A stretch of 64,000 nucleotides of DNA from Xylaria sp. FL1777 (Eukaryota > Ascomycota > Sordariomycetes > Xylariales > Xylariaceae), in contig MU400516.1 of NCBI GenBank assembly GCA_022578965.1, positions 124,001-188,000 of the forward strand, in the 5' to 3' direction. Below are positions 47,552 to 56,822 of this stretch, in pieces. Below the pieces are notes generated by a model that was given only the letters and a program-made list of their open reading frames with translations, made no database searches and was not told the origin of the DNA. Every line of letters begins with the position of its first letter. The first letter of the stretch is position 1. Both the position numbers and the translations under genes were made by a program.

Positions 47552-49018
47552 TTAACTCGGAGCGCCTACAATATTCCATAATTTCAAGTTGCTTTCCTTG
47601 TTTTGTCTGTACATCCAGGGCATCTGACCCCCGGCACTTTCAGCCTTACTTCCGCTTGTGCTCTCATCATCGTCTTCCTCTAAATCGCTACCGAGATTCT
47701 GGTTACGATTATTGAATGAACCGCGATGTGTTAGGTTGTTGTCGTCATCTTCGTCGGGAAATTCCCATGAACCGGCACACGTCGCAACGACGGTGCCGCT
47801 GGGATGTAGGCATGTACTGCCAACGGTAGACTGGTGAGCAGCCCATTCCCACGCGGGTGCGTGAGGGCCTTCTAGGCTGCCGACACCCTCCCAGACTTTC
47901 ACTGTGCCACTTGACGTTCCGGACCACACCTCGAAGCCACTGTTTTCGTTCATTCCAGTGAATACATCGCAGGCGATCCGTTGGTTGCCTAACGCGTCGC
48001 GTCCCATCAAGTAGCCGAGGAGCTTTCCCGTCACACGTACATCGTATATTAGCGCGCCGCGGGACTTACGCTCACAAATTATAAGATACCGACCACATGG
48101 ACTCCATATAGTCTGAGTTATACCGTCTCCACCTATTCCATCGCGATTCTCGCTCTGGCTGCCATTTGTGTCCTCGTTATTTTTTTCATACGTAGCGGTC
48201 TCCCGCACCGCCGCGGCGATTCCCCACGTGGCGACACACTCGCCAGCCTGGGCGAAGTCGTATAGTCCAACCCACCGGGTCCATGTACCCGCCGCAACAA
48301 GACTCGCGCCATTTCCCGAGTCCATTGGCTGCCCGCCTAACGCCGAAACGGTACCTCGCATCCCGACGCCCCCTCCCTTTGATAGGTGCCGCTCTGAAGG
48401 GATGGTGCGGATCCGCGCCACTGGCTCCTCACCTGTGCGCTGTATGTCGAAGCGTGCCAGAAGGCTGCGGCTTCCCGCGATGAAATGTGTGCCTGGCGAC
48501 GGCCAGAGAAGAGACGTCGCTGTGAGAAATGTCTCGCTTCGGGCTTTTGTGAAGCGGTAGGAAGATATAGGAGAGCTTGAACTTGCAGATGGGGGGGGCG
48601 GAGAGGGTGAGGAGGGAGCAAGGTAGAATAACTGAATAGGATGGTCCCGAGCCGAGACTAATAGCTGTTGCGTCCAGGGCTCGGCGAGGGAGAAGTATGG
48701 CGCGCCTGATAGCACATTGCTTGGCTCGGGAAGCTGGAGGCGTGCTTGTGGTTTCAGAGCGAGCTCCTCGCCTGCGGAAAGGAGATCCTCGGGCACGATA
48801 TACCCAGACACTAGGTCGGTAGAGGAATACGTCAACAGAGCTGTCCCGTCTGCGGTCCATTGTACGCTTTCAAAGTAGCTGAGAATGCCGTCCCGCGACC
48901 GTGGGGAGTCACCCTCGCCATTTCTGGCTTCTGGTGAGGTGGGATAACTAGTAGTTATGTCCCCTGTTGATGCTAGGAGCTTGACCCTATCTTGTGACGG
49001 CCCATCTTGCATTTCCAT
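47552..49018 (-). CDS. WD40 protein of the WRAP53/TCAB1-Swt21 type
   Basis: Single exon, 488 aa, starting at ATG 49018. WD-like repeats include YFESVQWTADGTALLTYSS, QTIWSPCGRYLIICER, ALIYDVRVTGKLLGYLMGRD, EVWSGTSSGTVKVWEG and the terminal LKLWNI. The combination ALGNQRIACDVF…GTSSGTVKVWE and WAAHQSTVGSTCLHPSGTVVATCAGS resembles metazoan WRAP53/TCAB1 (scaRNA and telomerase RNA binding) and the yeast spliceosome-linked Swt21. An acidic insert (DDDDNN… to …LEEDDDESTSGS) separates the last two strands. Start and frame are clear; the exact orthology is by pattern. Confidence 0.75.
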   Translation of the reverse strand: MEMQDGPSQDRVKLLASTGDITTSYPTSPEARNGEGDSPRSRDGILSYFESVQWTADGTALLTYSSTDLVSGYIVPEDLLSAGEELALKPQARLQLPEPSNVLSGAPYFSLAEPWTQQLLVSARDHPIQLFYLAPSSPSPPPPSASSSSPISSYRFTKARSETFLTATSLLWPSPGTHFIAGSRSLLARFDIQRTGEEPVARIRTIPSERHLSKGGGVGMRGTVSALGGQPMDSGNGASLVAAGTWTRWVGLYDFAQAGECVATWGIAAAVRETATYEKNNEDTNGSQSENRDGIGGDGITQTIWSPCGRYLIICERKSRGALIYDVRVTGKLLGYLMGRDALGNQRIACDVFTGMNENSGFEVWSGTSSGTVKVWEGVGSLEGPHAPAWEWAAHQSTVGSTCLHPSGTVVATCAGSWEFPDEDDDNNLTHRGSFNNRNQNLGSDLEEDDDESTSGSKAESAGGQMPWMYRQNKESNLKLWNIVGAPS

Positions 49019-49656
49019 TGCAATGAGACGCCAATCGGTTGTTTAGACTAGCATGGTTTTCACTAGAAGCCCGATTCCCACGGATATAAGAAATACCAGG
49101 AGAGTCTGTAGAGGGTGATGGATATGATGAACTGAGGACTTACTTTGAGTACTTACCTAGATGTTACAGCTCCTTATCGATTAGATAGACGAGGCACTAA
49201 AACACAGCTCCTGCGGGGGCCTTGTTGGACATGGGAACGTCATTGTGGACTAGCACCATACTGGTAACGGTCATGGGTTCCATCTTGCATAAGGTTGGCG
49301 TAGTACCTTGCCTTGGGTAGCTGAGTAGGTGCACAGCCAGGTACTGATACAACCCCAAATACACAAGGTATCTAGCTGTACCTACCCAGGTAAGTAAGTA
49401 GCGTCTACTACGCAGAGGTAGCTACAAGCCTCGCGTTGCCTAGGTATCTACAGCATATCCCTCCAAACACCAGCAACTGGTCAGCACTTCCTTGATCCAA
49501 GCTCGAGCCCATTACCCATCGACTTTTGCGGTGGACATTCTACAAGCATGATTCAATAACCCTGATCCTTCTTCGAGCGGCGCGCATAAGTCTCAGTTCT
49601 CGGCCTGGCCAGCTTTATCGTTTACCGTAGCTTGGTACCAGTCACCAGTCCGCCGC
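49019..49656. promoter_or_regulatory. Divergent promoter region of the WD and PQ-loop genes
   Basis: Bidirectional intergenic sequence with multiple TAGGTA/TACCTA-type words between 49140 and 49450; no ORF of note. Confidence 0.4.
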
Positions 49657-49947
49657 ATGATTAATTACTTCGAGTCACTAGGATCCGACCCTGTCGATCA
49701 CCCGCATCTCCTACCGACCAACTCTATCTTGCAAGAATCATCTTCCAGACTCATATTCGACATATTCAACAAGCCTTGCTCCCAAAATCTACAACAATCC
49801 AAAACCCATCAAGAAATCCTCACTTCCTTTTCTCTTGAGGCTCGGCGTCCGCCCTCGTCCACACCCGGCTTACCGTCAGCAACTTCACGGTTCATCAATA
49901 CTGATACCGGCACTTACATTAACACTGCTGCAAAGAATACATTCTGA
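49657..49947 (+). other. 96-codon upstream ORF in the leader of the PQ-loop gene
   Basis: Starts with a true ATG (49657) and ends with TGA at 49945-49947. That stop overlaps the main-gene ATG (49947-49949) as TGATG, the arrangement used for termination-reinitiation. The peptide is Ser/Pro/Thr-rich with no recognised domain. It could encode a peptide, regulate translation of the downstream ORF, or be chance. Confidence 0.4.
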
Positions 49948-51098
49948 TGGAAGACCGCTGTCAGCTGCTCCGCGAGGGCGGCTTCACTAATTTTTTCATC
50001 TCCATGTGCGTAGTACTTGCATGGGCTCTCAGACGTGACGTGTTATAAAAGCTGATGATTCTGACTCCTCGTTCGTCTAGTCTCATCCTTCTCGGGATCC
50101 TACTCTCCTACGTCACACAACATTACCGCATCATTTCACGCGGCTCCTCTGAAGGCATATCGCCCTACTTCGTCTTGCTCGGGGTGACTTCTGCCAATGC
50201 CCAGTTCGGTAACATATTGACTCTTCCCGAGTCGCGAGCCGACGTCGCGTGTTGCAAGGAAGTTAGCCCCTTCGAGTGCACCGCTGGTTTGTTAGGTATT
50301 GCCCAGATAGGGACCCAATGGGCGTGCTTCACTACCATGTCAGTATACATACCCTCACATAGACACCGCTGCTGTTAGCTTCGCTAATACATGAAGAACA
50401 ATAGTCTCGTTTTATTTCTGGTATTCTTCCGCCGTGACGACGCCGATATTGCCACCGAGGAACTCGAACGCGACCCTGATAAGCCTTCCTGGAGAATAGC
50501 CCTTACGGTCGGCGGAATCTGCCTACTACATGGTCTCCTTGTGGTTATTGTCACCGCTGCCATTGCCTTCGGTGCACCCTCGTATCTCCGTGTTTGGGCT
50601 CATGTCCTGGGAAGCATGGCAGCAGTGCTTGCGGGTATCCAATACATCCCTCAGATTTGGACTACCTACAAATTGAAACATGCGGGCAGCCTTAGCATTT
50701 TGATGATGACGATACAAACCCCCGGTGGACTTCTCTTCGCAGCTAGTCTTGCCGCACGGCTTGGCTGGGGAGGTTGGAGCTCTTGGGGGGTCTATGTCCT
50801 GACTGCTATCATGCAAGGTATCGTGTTGACGATGGCCATCAGATATGAGTGGCCGTCGTACCGAGGTGAGAGTGGAAGCCATTCGCCTTCATCGCCACCC
50901 CTACAACGGCCTGCGTTCAATCGACGTACAACACCTAGAGTGTTGCCGTCTCCGGGTCCGTATTCGGCACATCTACAAGCATATGGCGAGACACAAGAAG
51001 AAATCGAACACGCCCTTGATCGCGAGAGCGTGCAAGGCATCGGAGAAAATCAGCCGTTGCTTGCACCAGGTGGCATCGGTAGCTCGGGTACGCGGTAG
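49947..51098 (+). CDS. PQ-loop repeat membrane protein
   Basis: Three exons (49947-50005, 50081-50338, 50405-51098) with GT-AG introns of 75 and 66 nt; 336 aa. The joined protein begins MEDRCQLLREGGFTNFFISI, runs straight into the first hydrophobic helix, and has about seven transmembrane segments. Two PQ-loop regions are visible: one around RGSSEGISPYFVLLG, and a clear one in IQYIPQIWTTYKLKHAGSLS. The family includes lysosomal/vacuolar cystine and cationic amino acid exporters (cystinosin, Ypq) and other small-solute carriers; here the substrate is unknown. A polar C-terminal tail ends NQPLLAPGG, whose ExxPLL-like motif could be a vacuolar sorting signal. Confidence 0.8.
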
Positions 51099-52515
51099 TC
51101 ATGTACAAACATTTCATTCTTTGCTTCCTTGAAAAACGTAACTAAGGTAATCTCATTAGCTTTCCCATAGGTAAAGAAAGCGCTTGTTCTTACTCTCAGG
51201 CATTAATCATCAGTGTATATACAGCTTGTCAGATGAAACAAAATGCAACCTGCTACCGCTTCTGTATAACAACTGTAGCGAGACATGGTCAAAACCTCGA
51301 CATATGTCTTGCGATACTCGATAACTGACTTGTCGAATTTAATTTCATCTTCATTAAGTAGATGTGGTTATCGGAAGGAACTATGTATCCATGCATCCAT
51401 ATACTACTCTACATACCCCTGCATTTTATTTGATTCTAACCTAAATTCCCTAGTGCTCTTAACAGCGGGTTTATAGTACAACTTGAATCGTCAACAGCAC
51501 TGGTATGACTTTGTACTTACTGAAGGGGCTGTCAATCATAACAGCTTCTGATACAGGAATCCATTCAGTTATCAATTCCTATAGGGACTATTTTTTCCGG
51601 TTTGGAGATAAATGGATGTGGCTGCATGATGGTAACCCGATACTACGGTACCCGGTGATCTGGCGTTGTACGGTTGTGTAGTTCGCATTCTCTCTTGTTC
51701 ACTAATGCTATCTATCCAGAGGTATCATCTATCATTCGCTCTACGACTTGATTCAACCATGGGTGTCGCTGTAAGACACTCTGTGTGCAACGCTCTCTAT
51801 CATACTTATTGGGCCGACACTCCGTCCTTGGGCGTCGCATTCGGGAAGGCCAGTTCAATACACTCCTTCGTATATGGCATGAAGTCCCTCTGATTCTTCT
51901 TCATCGACGCCATGCAAGACGCAAGAGAGATCATGCGAACCACGGGTTATTAACTCGAGAACTAAAGCCCCAGGAACATATTCCACCAATGAGATGGAAC
52001 CTAGGGCTGTTGTTAACCGCAATGCTGCGCGACGTGCCGCTCAGCTGCCACAGTTTCAGATTGGGGACCCCGCGTGCATCTGTCGATCCAACATGACAGA
52101 TATTATCCGCGACCATGAAAACAAATTAGCCAACGACTCTGACATATCCGTAAGCGTGGGGGGGTGAACATGTTCTTCGCCTCTTGCTTAGGAAGCTTGA
52201 CCGAGCCAAGTGCTTTGACACGATGTAGCGCTATTCCGAGCTCCTGATCATCGGCGGAGGTGGGCGTTTTTCAAGTCGTCAAGCCAGATGCGAGACGCCG
52301 GCATCTACCACCTCGTCATATAAGCCATGAACCGCCATGAGTATTACCGTAACTCCTCTTTGATGAGCCTTGTTTTTGCTAATCCTTATTTTCTTCACTA
52401 GATGAGATGAATTATGCTAGTTGAGGGATTCGCCCATTAACGCAACTTGGGCACTTCTGTATATGTTATATTGTCAACTCGGTATACGGATATTCTCTGG
52501 GAAACGGCAGTGAAA
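51099..52515. other. Spacer before the PAN-domain gene
   Basis: No recognised gene. One plus-strand frame at about 51900-52166 is open and protein-like (…RNAARRAAQLPQFQIGDPAC…), but it has no good start or context. The missing 5' exon of the next gene probably lies here. Confidence 0.4.
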
Positions 52516-54042
52516 ATGCTTCTTCCCGCCTTTAGGCTACAAGAGAGACAAGCCTCTCATGCGCCTTGTCCCGATGGCAATGGCACGATGATTGGAAGCC
52601 AAGAGAAGTTCGTCGTGTTCTGCAATTCCCGCTTTCAGGGCGACGAGGTCCTACGCCAGAAGGCTGATTCACTCATGGCTTGCGCGAACTTGTGGTACGT
52701 GATGAGACTGCGAGACAATCACTCATCTCATGAATGGGTCTAACCACGATGGCAACACAGCACGTCGTTCCAAAACCCGCGATGCGAGGGAGCGCAGTTC
52801 AAAGACAACAACGACTGCGTGCTCATCGGGAACATGCAGCCAAAGGGCACACGGAAAAGCCGCTTCTTCGACAGCGTGGCGGCGGTCTTCCCACAGCCCG
52901 GCCCCACGAGCTCGTGCTCGCAGCAGGGCACGGGCAACACGTTTCTGAGCCAGGACGCGAGATTCACGCTCCAGTGCGGCAAGATCGCCAACGGCGGCGA
53001 CCTCGAGCAGCAGTTCCAGATGACCTTCGAGTCGTGCATCGCGGCGTGCAGCGCGAACCCGGCCTGTCGCGGCATCTCTTTCGACCCGCAGCAGACCGCC
53101 GGCTTCCAGAACTGCTACCTGAAGACGAAGATAGATCCGGCCAATATCTTTGCCAAGGCGGGCGTCGACTCGGCTCTCCTCGCGGACGATACGAATCAGG
53201 CGGCAGACGCAGGGACAGGTGCAGGTGCAGACCCAGGCGCAGGTGCAGGTGCAGGTGCAAGTGCCCTTACAGCAGCGGTCTCCGAATCCACGACGTACGT
53301 GACGGTGATCCCAGAGCCCGGCACGGTCTCCATACCCGTCACGGTCCTCCCCACATCGAGCACAAGCGCTCTCGCAGCTTCGACCGGAGCCGACGACGGT
53401 CGGGGTGGTGGTGGTGGTGGTGTCGTGAACAGCAATTCACGCCCGAAATTCGGCGGCCCCGCATCGAGCGCCTCGTCCAATGCCTGGATCGCCGCGCCCG
53501 TCATCGGCAGCATTGCCGCGCTGACGCTGATCCTCGCCTTCTTCGTCCTGTGGCAGCGACGTCGGCGGCGAGACAACTCCTCGCCTGCGGACGGGGCCGC
53601 CGGCAGCCGCATGTCGAGGGCCGCCAGGGGGCTGGAAGACGCCACTGCTCGCATGTCCCGTGGCCGGATCTTCGGCAGCGACAAGACGAGGGTGAAGATC
53701 TTGGAGTCGGACGACGACTCCCGCTACGGGAATAGTCGCGGCGGATTCAAGGTCGTCAGCGGCAGTGGACGTCGTCTAGGTCCCAACGGCCAGACGTCCC
53801 TCGGCTCGGGGCCGGGGCTGGGCGGCATGATCGTTACGACGGGCGGCGGCAAATTCGTGGATGTGATGAACACGGGCGCCGGCGGCGTTGTCGGCGTCCC
53901 GTCATCAAGTATGCGTAGCTCTGGTGGCTCCGCCGGGCTGCGGGATAGCCAGAACGGACTGCGCCAGAACAGGCCCACGGGGGACTGGCTCGAGTCGCGA
54001 CCCGGGATACCGGCTGAGTTCCGGGGTCCCGAGGTTAAATGA
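52516..54042 (+). CDS. Cell-surface protein with two PAN/apple-like domains and one TM helix (5' end uncertain)
   Basis: Two visible exons (52516-52694 and 52761-54042) with a 66-nt GTACGT…CACAG intron that restores a Cys codon. The first Cys-rich unit starts CPDGNGTMIGSQEKFVVFCN and the second LSQDARFTLQCGKIANGG; each has the paired-Cys, ESCIAACSANPACRGISF-type layout of fungal PAN/apple or WSC-like modules, which bind carbohydrate or protein outside the cell. A low-complexity Ala/Gly/Ser stalk, a single helix (WIAAPVIGSIAALTLILAFFVLW) with an Arg-rich stop-transfer, and a Gly/Ser-rich cytoplasmic tail follow. From ATG 52516 the N-terminus lacks a signal-peptide core; an acceptor (TTTAG at 52535) suggests that a signal-peptide exon lies upstream. 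A wall-sensor-like role is an inference. Confidence 0.7.
53206..53262. repeat. GCAGGT hexanucleotide repeats inside the stalk-coding region
   Basis: Imperfect tandem GCAGGT units encode alternating Ala-Gly in the extracellular stalk; such tracts vary in length between strains. Confidence 0.7.
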
Positions 54043-55065
54043 TTGGGTGTGTCTGTCAAGCACAGGCACAAGCACAAGCACAGCAAACCAGTTGTGAGCG
54101 ACAACGGATAGATGATGCCGTCCTAGAAGAGGACTTATATACCGGATGAGGGGCGCTTAGAATATCCTCTTTCTTTTTCTTATTCCTGGCTCGGCTCGAT
54201 TATGCTCGGTCTGTTTGTATAACTTGAAGCTGTTATTTTCCCTATGGAGCAGTGTCTCGTTACTTCTAAGTAGCTTCCGAGGAAGTTGATATTGTTTTAT
54301 ATTTATTACAGTTGTACGTAGTATAGTTAATCTCTCTTATTTAATCGTACTAGTTTTAACTATCTTGCAACAGAAGTAAAATCTGAATTTAAGATTCCGG
54401 ATGGTCGGGATTTGGAGACTCCAGTAATTGCTCCATGAAAAGAACCTGCGACGGAAAGAAAATAAATTGTGGCATGTTAAGCAAGTAATACCAACATCAC
54501 GTAGCTTAACAACATCTTGTGTACCCTCACTATCGAAGCTACAATGTAAAGGAGCAGGGGGCAGAACTTACCTGGGACGCTTGTGCCACCGGATGAGTCG
54601 ATTTAACTGGGGCAATACGGCTAAGTGTAAAGCCACTAGTCTACTAGCGCTCCTGTGACGAACATCGTATGCCGCAAGGACAAAACCATGTGGTTGAATT
54701 GGGGACCCGATTGGCTACGACCAGGGGAGCCACATCATCTACCATATCTTATCTCTCAACAATCAAGGCTTCAGGTCAGGGGTCGTGGTGGTACTAGCTG
54801 TAACCTAGCTATTACCAGTAAGGTAGGTAGGTAACTCTATAACTCTCTATACTGTGTGGGCGACGAGTCAGGGTCGATGTGTCATCCCTCGATGACTGGT
54901 GTCGACGACGATAGGTATTGTCAGAACACATCTCGTTGAAGTTATAACCGTGACGAATTTTCACCAGCTCGCCCTATAGTAGCAGAACTGCGATTGTATC
55001 TTTAATAACCCCTAGAATACCTCTGAAGAGCTTTGTCTAACGTCACGAACCACCCCTCGATTACG
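54043..55065. other. Intergenic spacer
   Basis: AT-rich 3' flank followed by the promoter of the R3H gene; a TAGGTAGGTAGG tract lies near 54821-54832. No ORF of coding quality. Confidence 0.5.
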
Positions 55066-56483
55066 ATGGCTATCTTCAGCGCAGTGCCGCCACCTCCGGA
55101 GCTTGGTGGCACCGAAACCAATTCCCACGACGATGCGCAGCAGCATTCGCAGGAGGGATCGCATACTACGAATACAGCCGGCAATCAGCCCTCATTGCCA
55201 ATGAATACCCATGGTGTCGACATCGCGGCGTGGACCATCTCGGCGCTCGAGTCCCTGAGCGTCTCGTCAGTCACCCGCGGCACAGGCGCTCCATTATCCA
55301 TCCCGCTTGACGACACGAAGGCAGATGCGAAGAAGGAGAAGCCAGCCGTACACATCTACGACCCGCGCGCGCGATCCAGCGCCATCACGCCCCCGCCTCG
55401 CCCCTTGTCGCGCCGAGACAGCATGAAGCGTCGCGAGGCGCTGCTCAAGGGGAACGAGGGGAGTCGGCAGAGGCGGCGATGGGAGAATGGTAACGCCACC
55501 TCTATCCCCTTCCCCTTTCGCTCCCACACGCACGGATCGGCATGATAGGTAAATAAGAGCTTATCTTTGGAGCTGACTCCGAGCTTTTTTGTTACGAGCA
55601 GATCGTCTCCTCCACGTCCCCAACGCGATCCCGCCCGAACCCCAGGATTACATGCCGCGCCCCACGCACCCCGTCCATCACGTCCCGTACCAGATCGCCG
55701 CGGCCTGGGAGCTGCGTGTGCGCGCCGAGGTCGAGACCCGCAACGCCGCCCTCGCCCGTCGCAAGCAGGCGCACACGCGCACCCTCGGCGACGAGGGCGT
55801 CGCCGGCCGTGTGCCGCGGGAGCTGTGCCAGCGCGCCAAGAAAACGCCTGCCGTGCGCACGTGGGTGCGCTCCCTCGAGGAGCCCGTCAGGAAGTATCTG
55901 GTGGAGCGCGACGTGGCGAGAGAGGGGGACGCGGATTTGAAGACCGACGACAGCGATAGCGACAGCAGTAGCGGCCTGGATTCCGAGGACGAGGAGATCG
56001 TGTTCGTGGGCCGCAACGGGTCGATGCGCGATGGTAAGGGCAAGACGAAAGAAGGTGACGGCCGCAGTAAGACCGGACACGAAACTGCCGCTGCTGCTGC
56101 TGCTGCTGCTGCGCGTATTGCTGGCAGTCAATGGAAGAAAGCCCGTCGGGAGGAGAAGGGGAGCGGTGCGATGCAGGATGAGGGCATGTTGTTCGATGCC
56201 TTCGGCGACGAAGACGGTGGTGCTTTCAGGTACGTTTTTCTCGCTCTCCCCCCTCGCCTAAGAGTTGACGTGTCTTATCGCGGAAAACTGAGACTTGGTG
56301 CTCGTCGTTTGTAGGCGCTGGATCACCCATTCCATCTCCGACTACTACGGCTTGCAGTCGCGCTCCGTGCTCGTCGGCGAACCCAAGCGCAAGGTCGTTT
56401 ATGTGGGCATCAAGCAGATGAAGACGGGTCGTGCGTTGCCCGTTCGCGCGCATCTGCCGCGACCGCTCTGGGAACTTTGCTGA
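55066..56483 (+). CDS. R3H-domain protein with fungal R3H-associated N-terminal domain
   Basis: Three exons (55066-55489, 55602-56229, 56315-56483) with introns of 112 and 85 nt; 406 aa. The N-terminus MAIFSAVPPPPELGG and the conserved block WTISALESLSVS…RGTGAPLSIPLD…SMKRREALLKGNEGSRQRRRWEN, joined by the first intron to DRLLHVPNAIPPEP, matches a domain found only with R3H in fungi. Acidic Ser/Asp runs and a polyalanine run follow. The C-terminal exon carries the R3H-like RRWITHSISDYYGLQSRSV…KRKVVYVG. R3H domains bind single-stranded nucleic acid; the cellular role is not known. The start ATG has a good context (ACGATGG). Confidence 0.85.
56087..56112. repeat. (GCT)n trinucleotide run encoding polyalanine
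   Basis: A GCY-rich tandem within exon 2 of the R3H gene encodes nine alanines (AAAAAAAAA) before Arg-Ile; likely length-polymorphic. Confidence 0.8.
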
Positions 56484-56822
56484 GAGGTGACGACGGCATG
56501 TCGCACGCTTCGCGATCTGTTGACTGGCTAAATTAGGTCTGAATTGTTTGGATTAAGAGTGTTTGACTTGTTGTAGATGGTCTTTGTGTACTTGCATAAT
56601 AGAAGGTGACTCGAATTAGAACGTTGCGTCGAGGCAACTATCTTCCCTAATATCTATATAATCATACAGTTATGATAGACCTCACAGATCTAAAAGTACT
56701 AACTACGAAATATACTCCAGTGCTAGACATACCTCATATCTATAGATACTTCACCCTGGTGCAAGAGTAGTCTGATCAAGACTACGAGCCTTGCAGCTCA
56801 GAATATGAAAGCTATGTTACAA

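Noticed and set aside
52734..53735. 333-codon Arg-rich plus-strand ORF
   Set aside because: Out-of-frame shadow of the PAN-domain gene; low-complexity and without domains.
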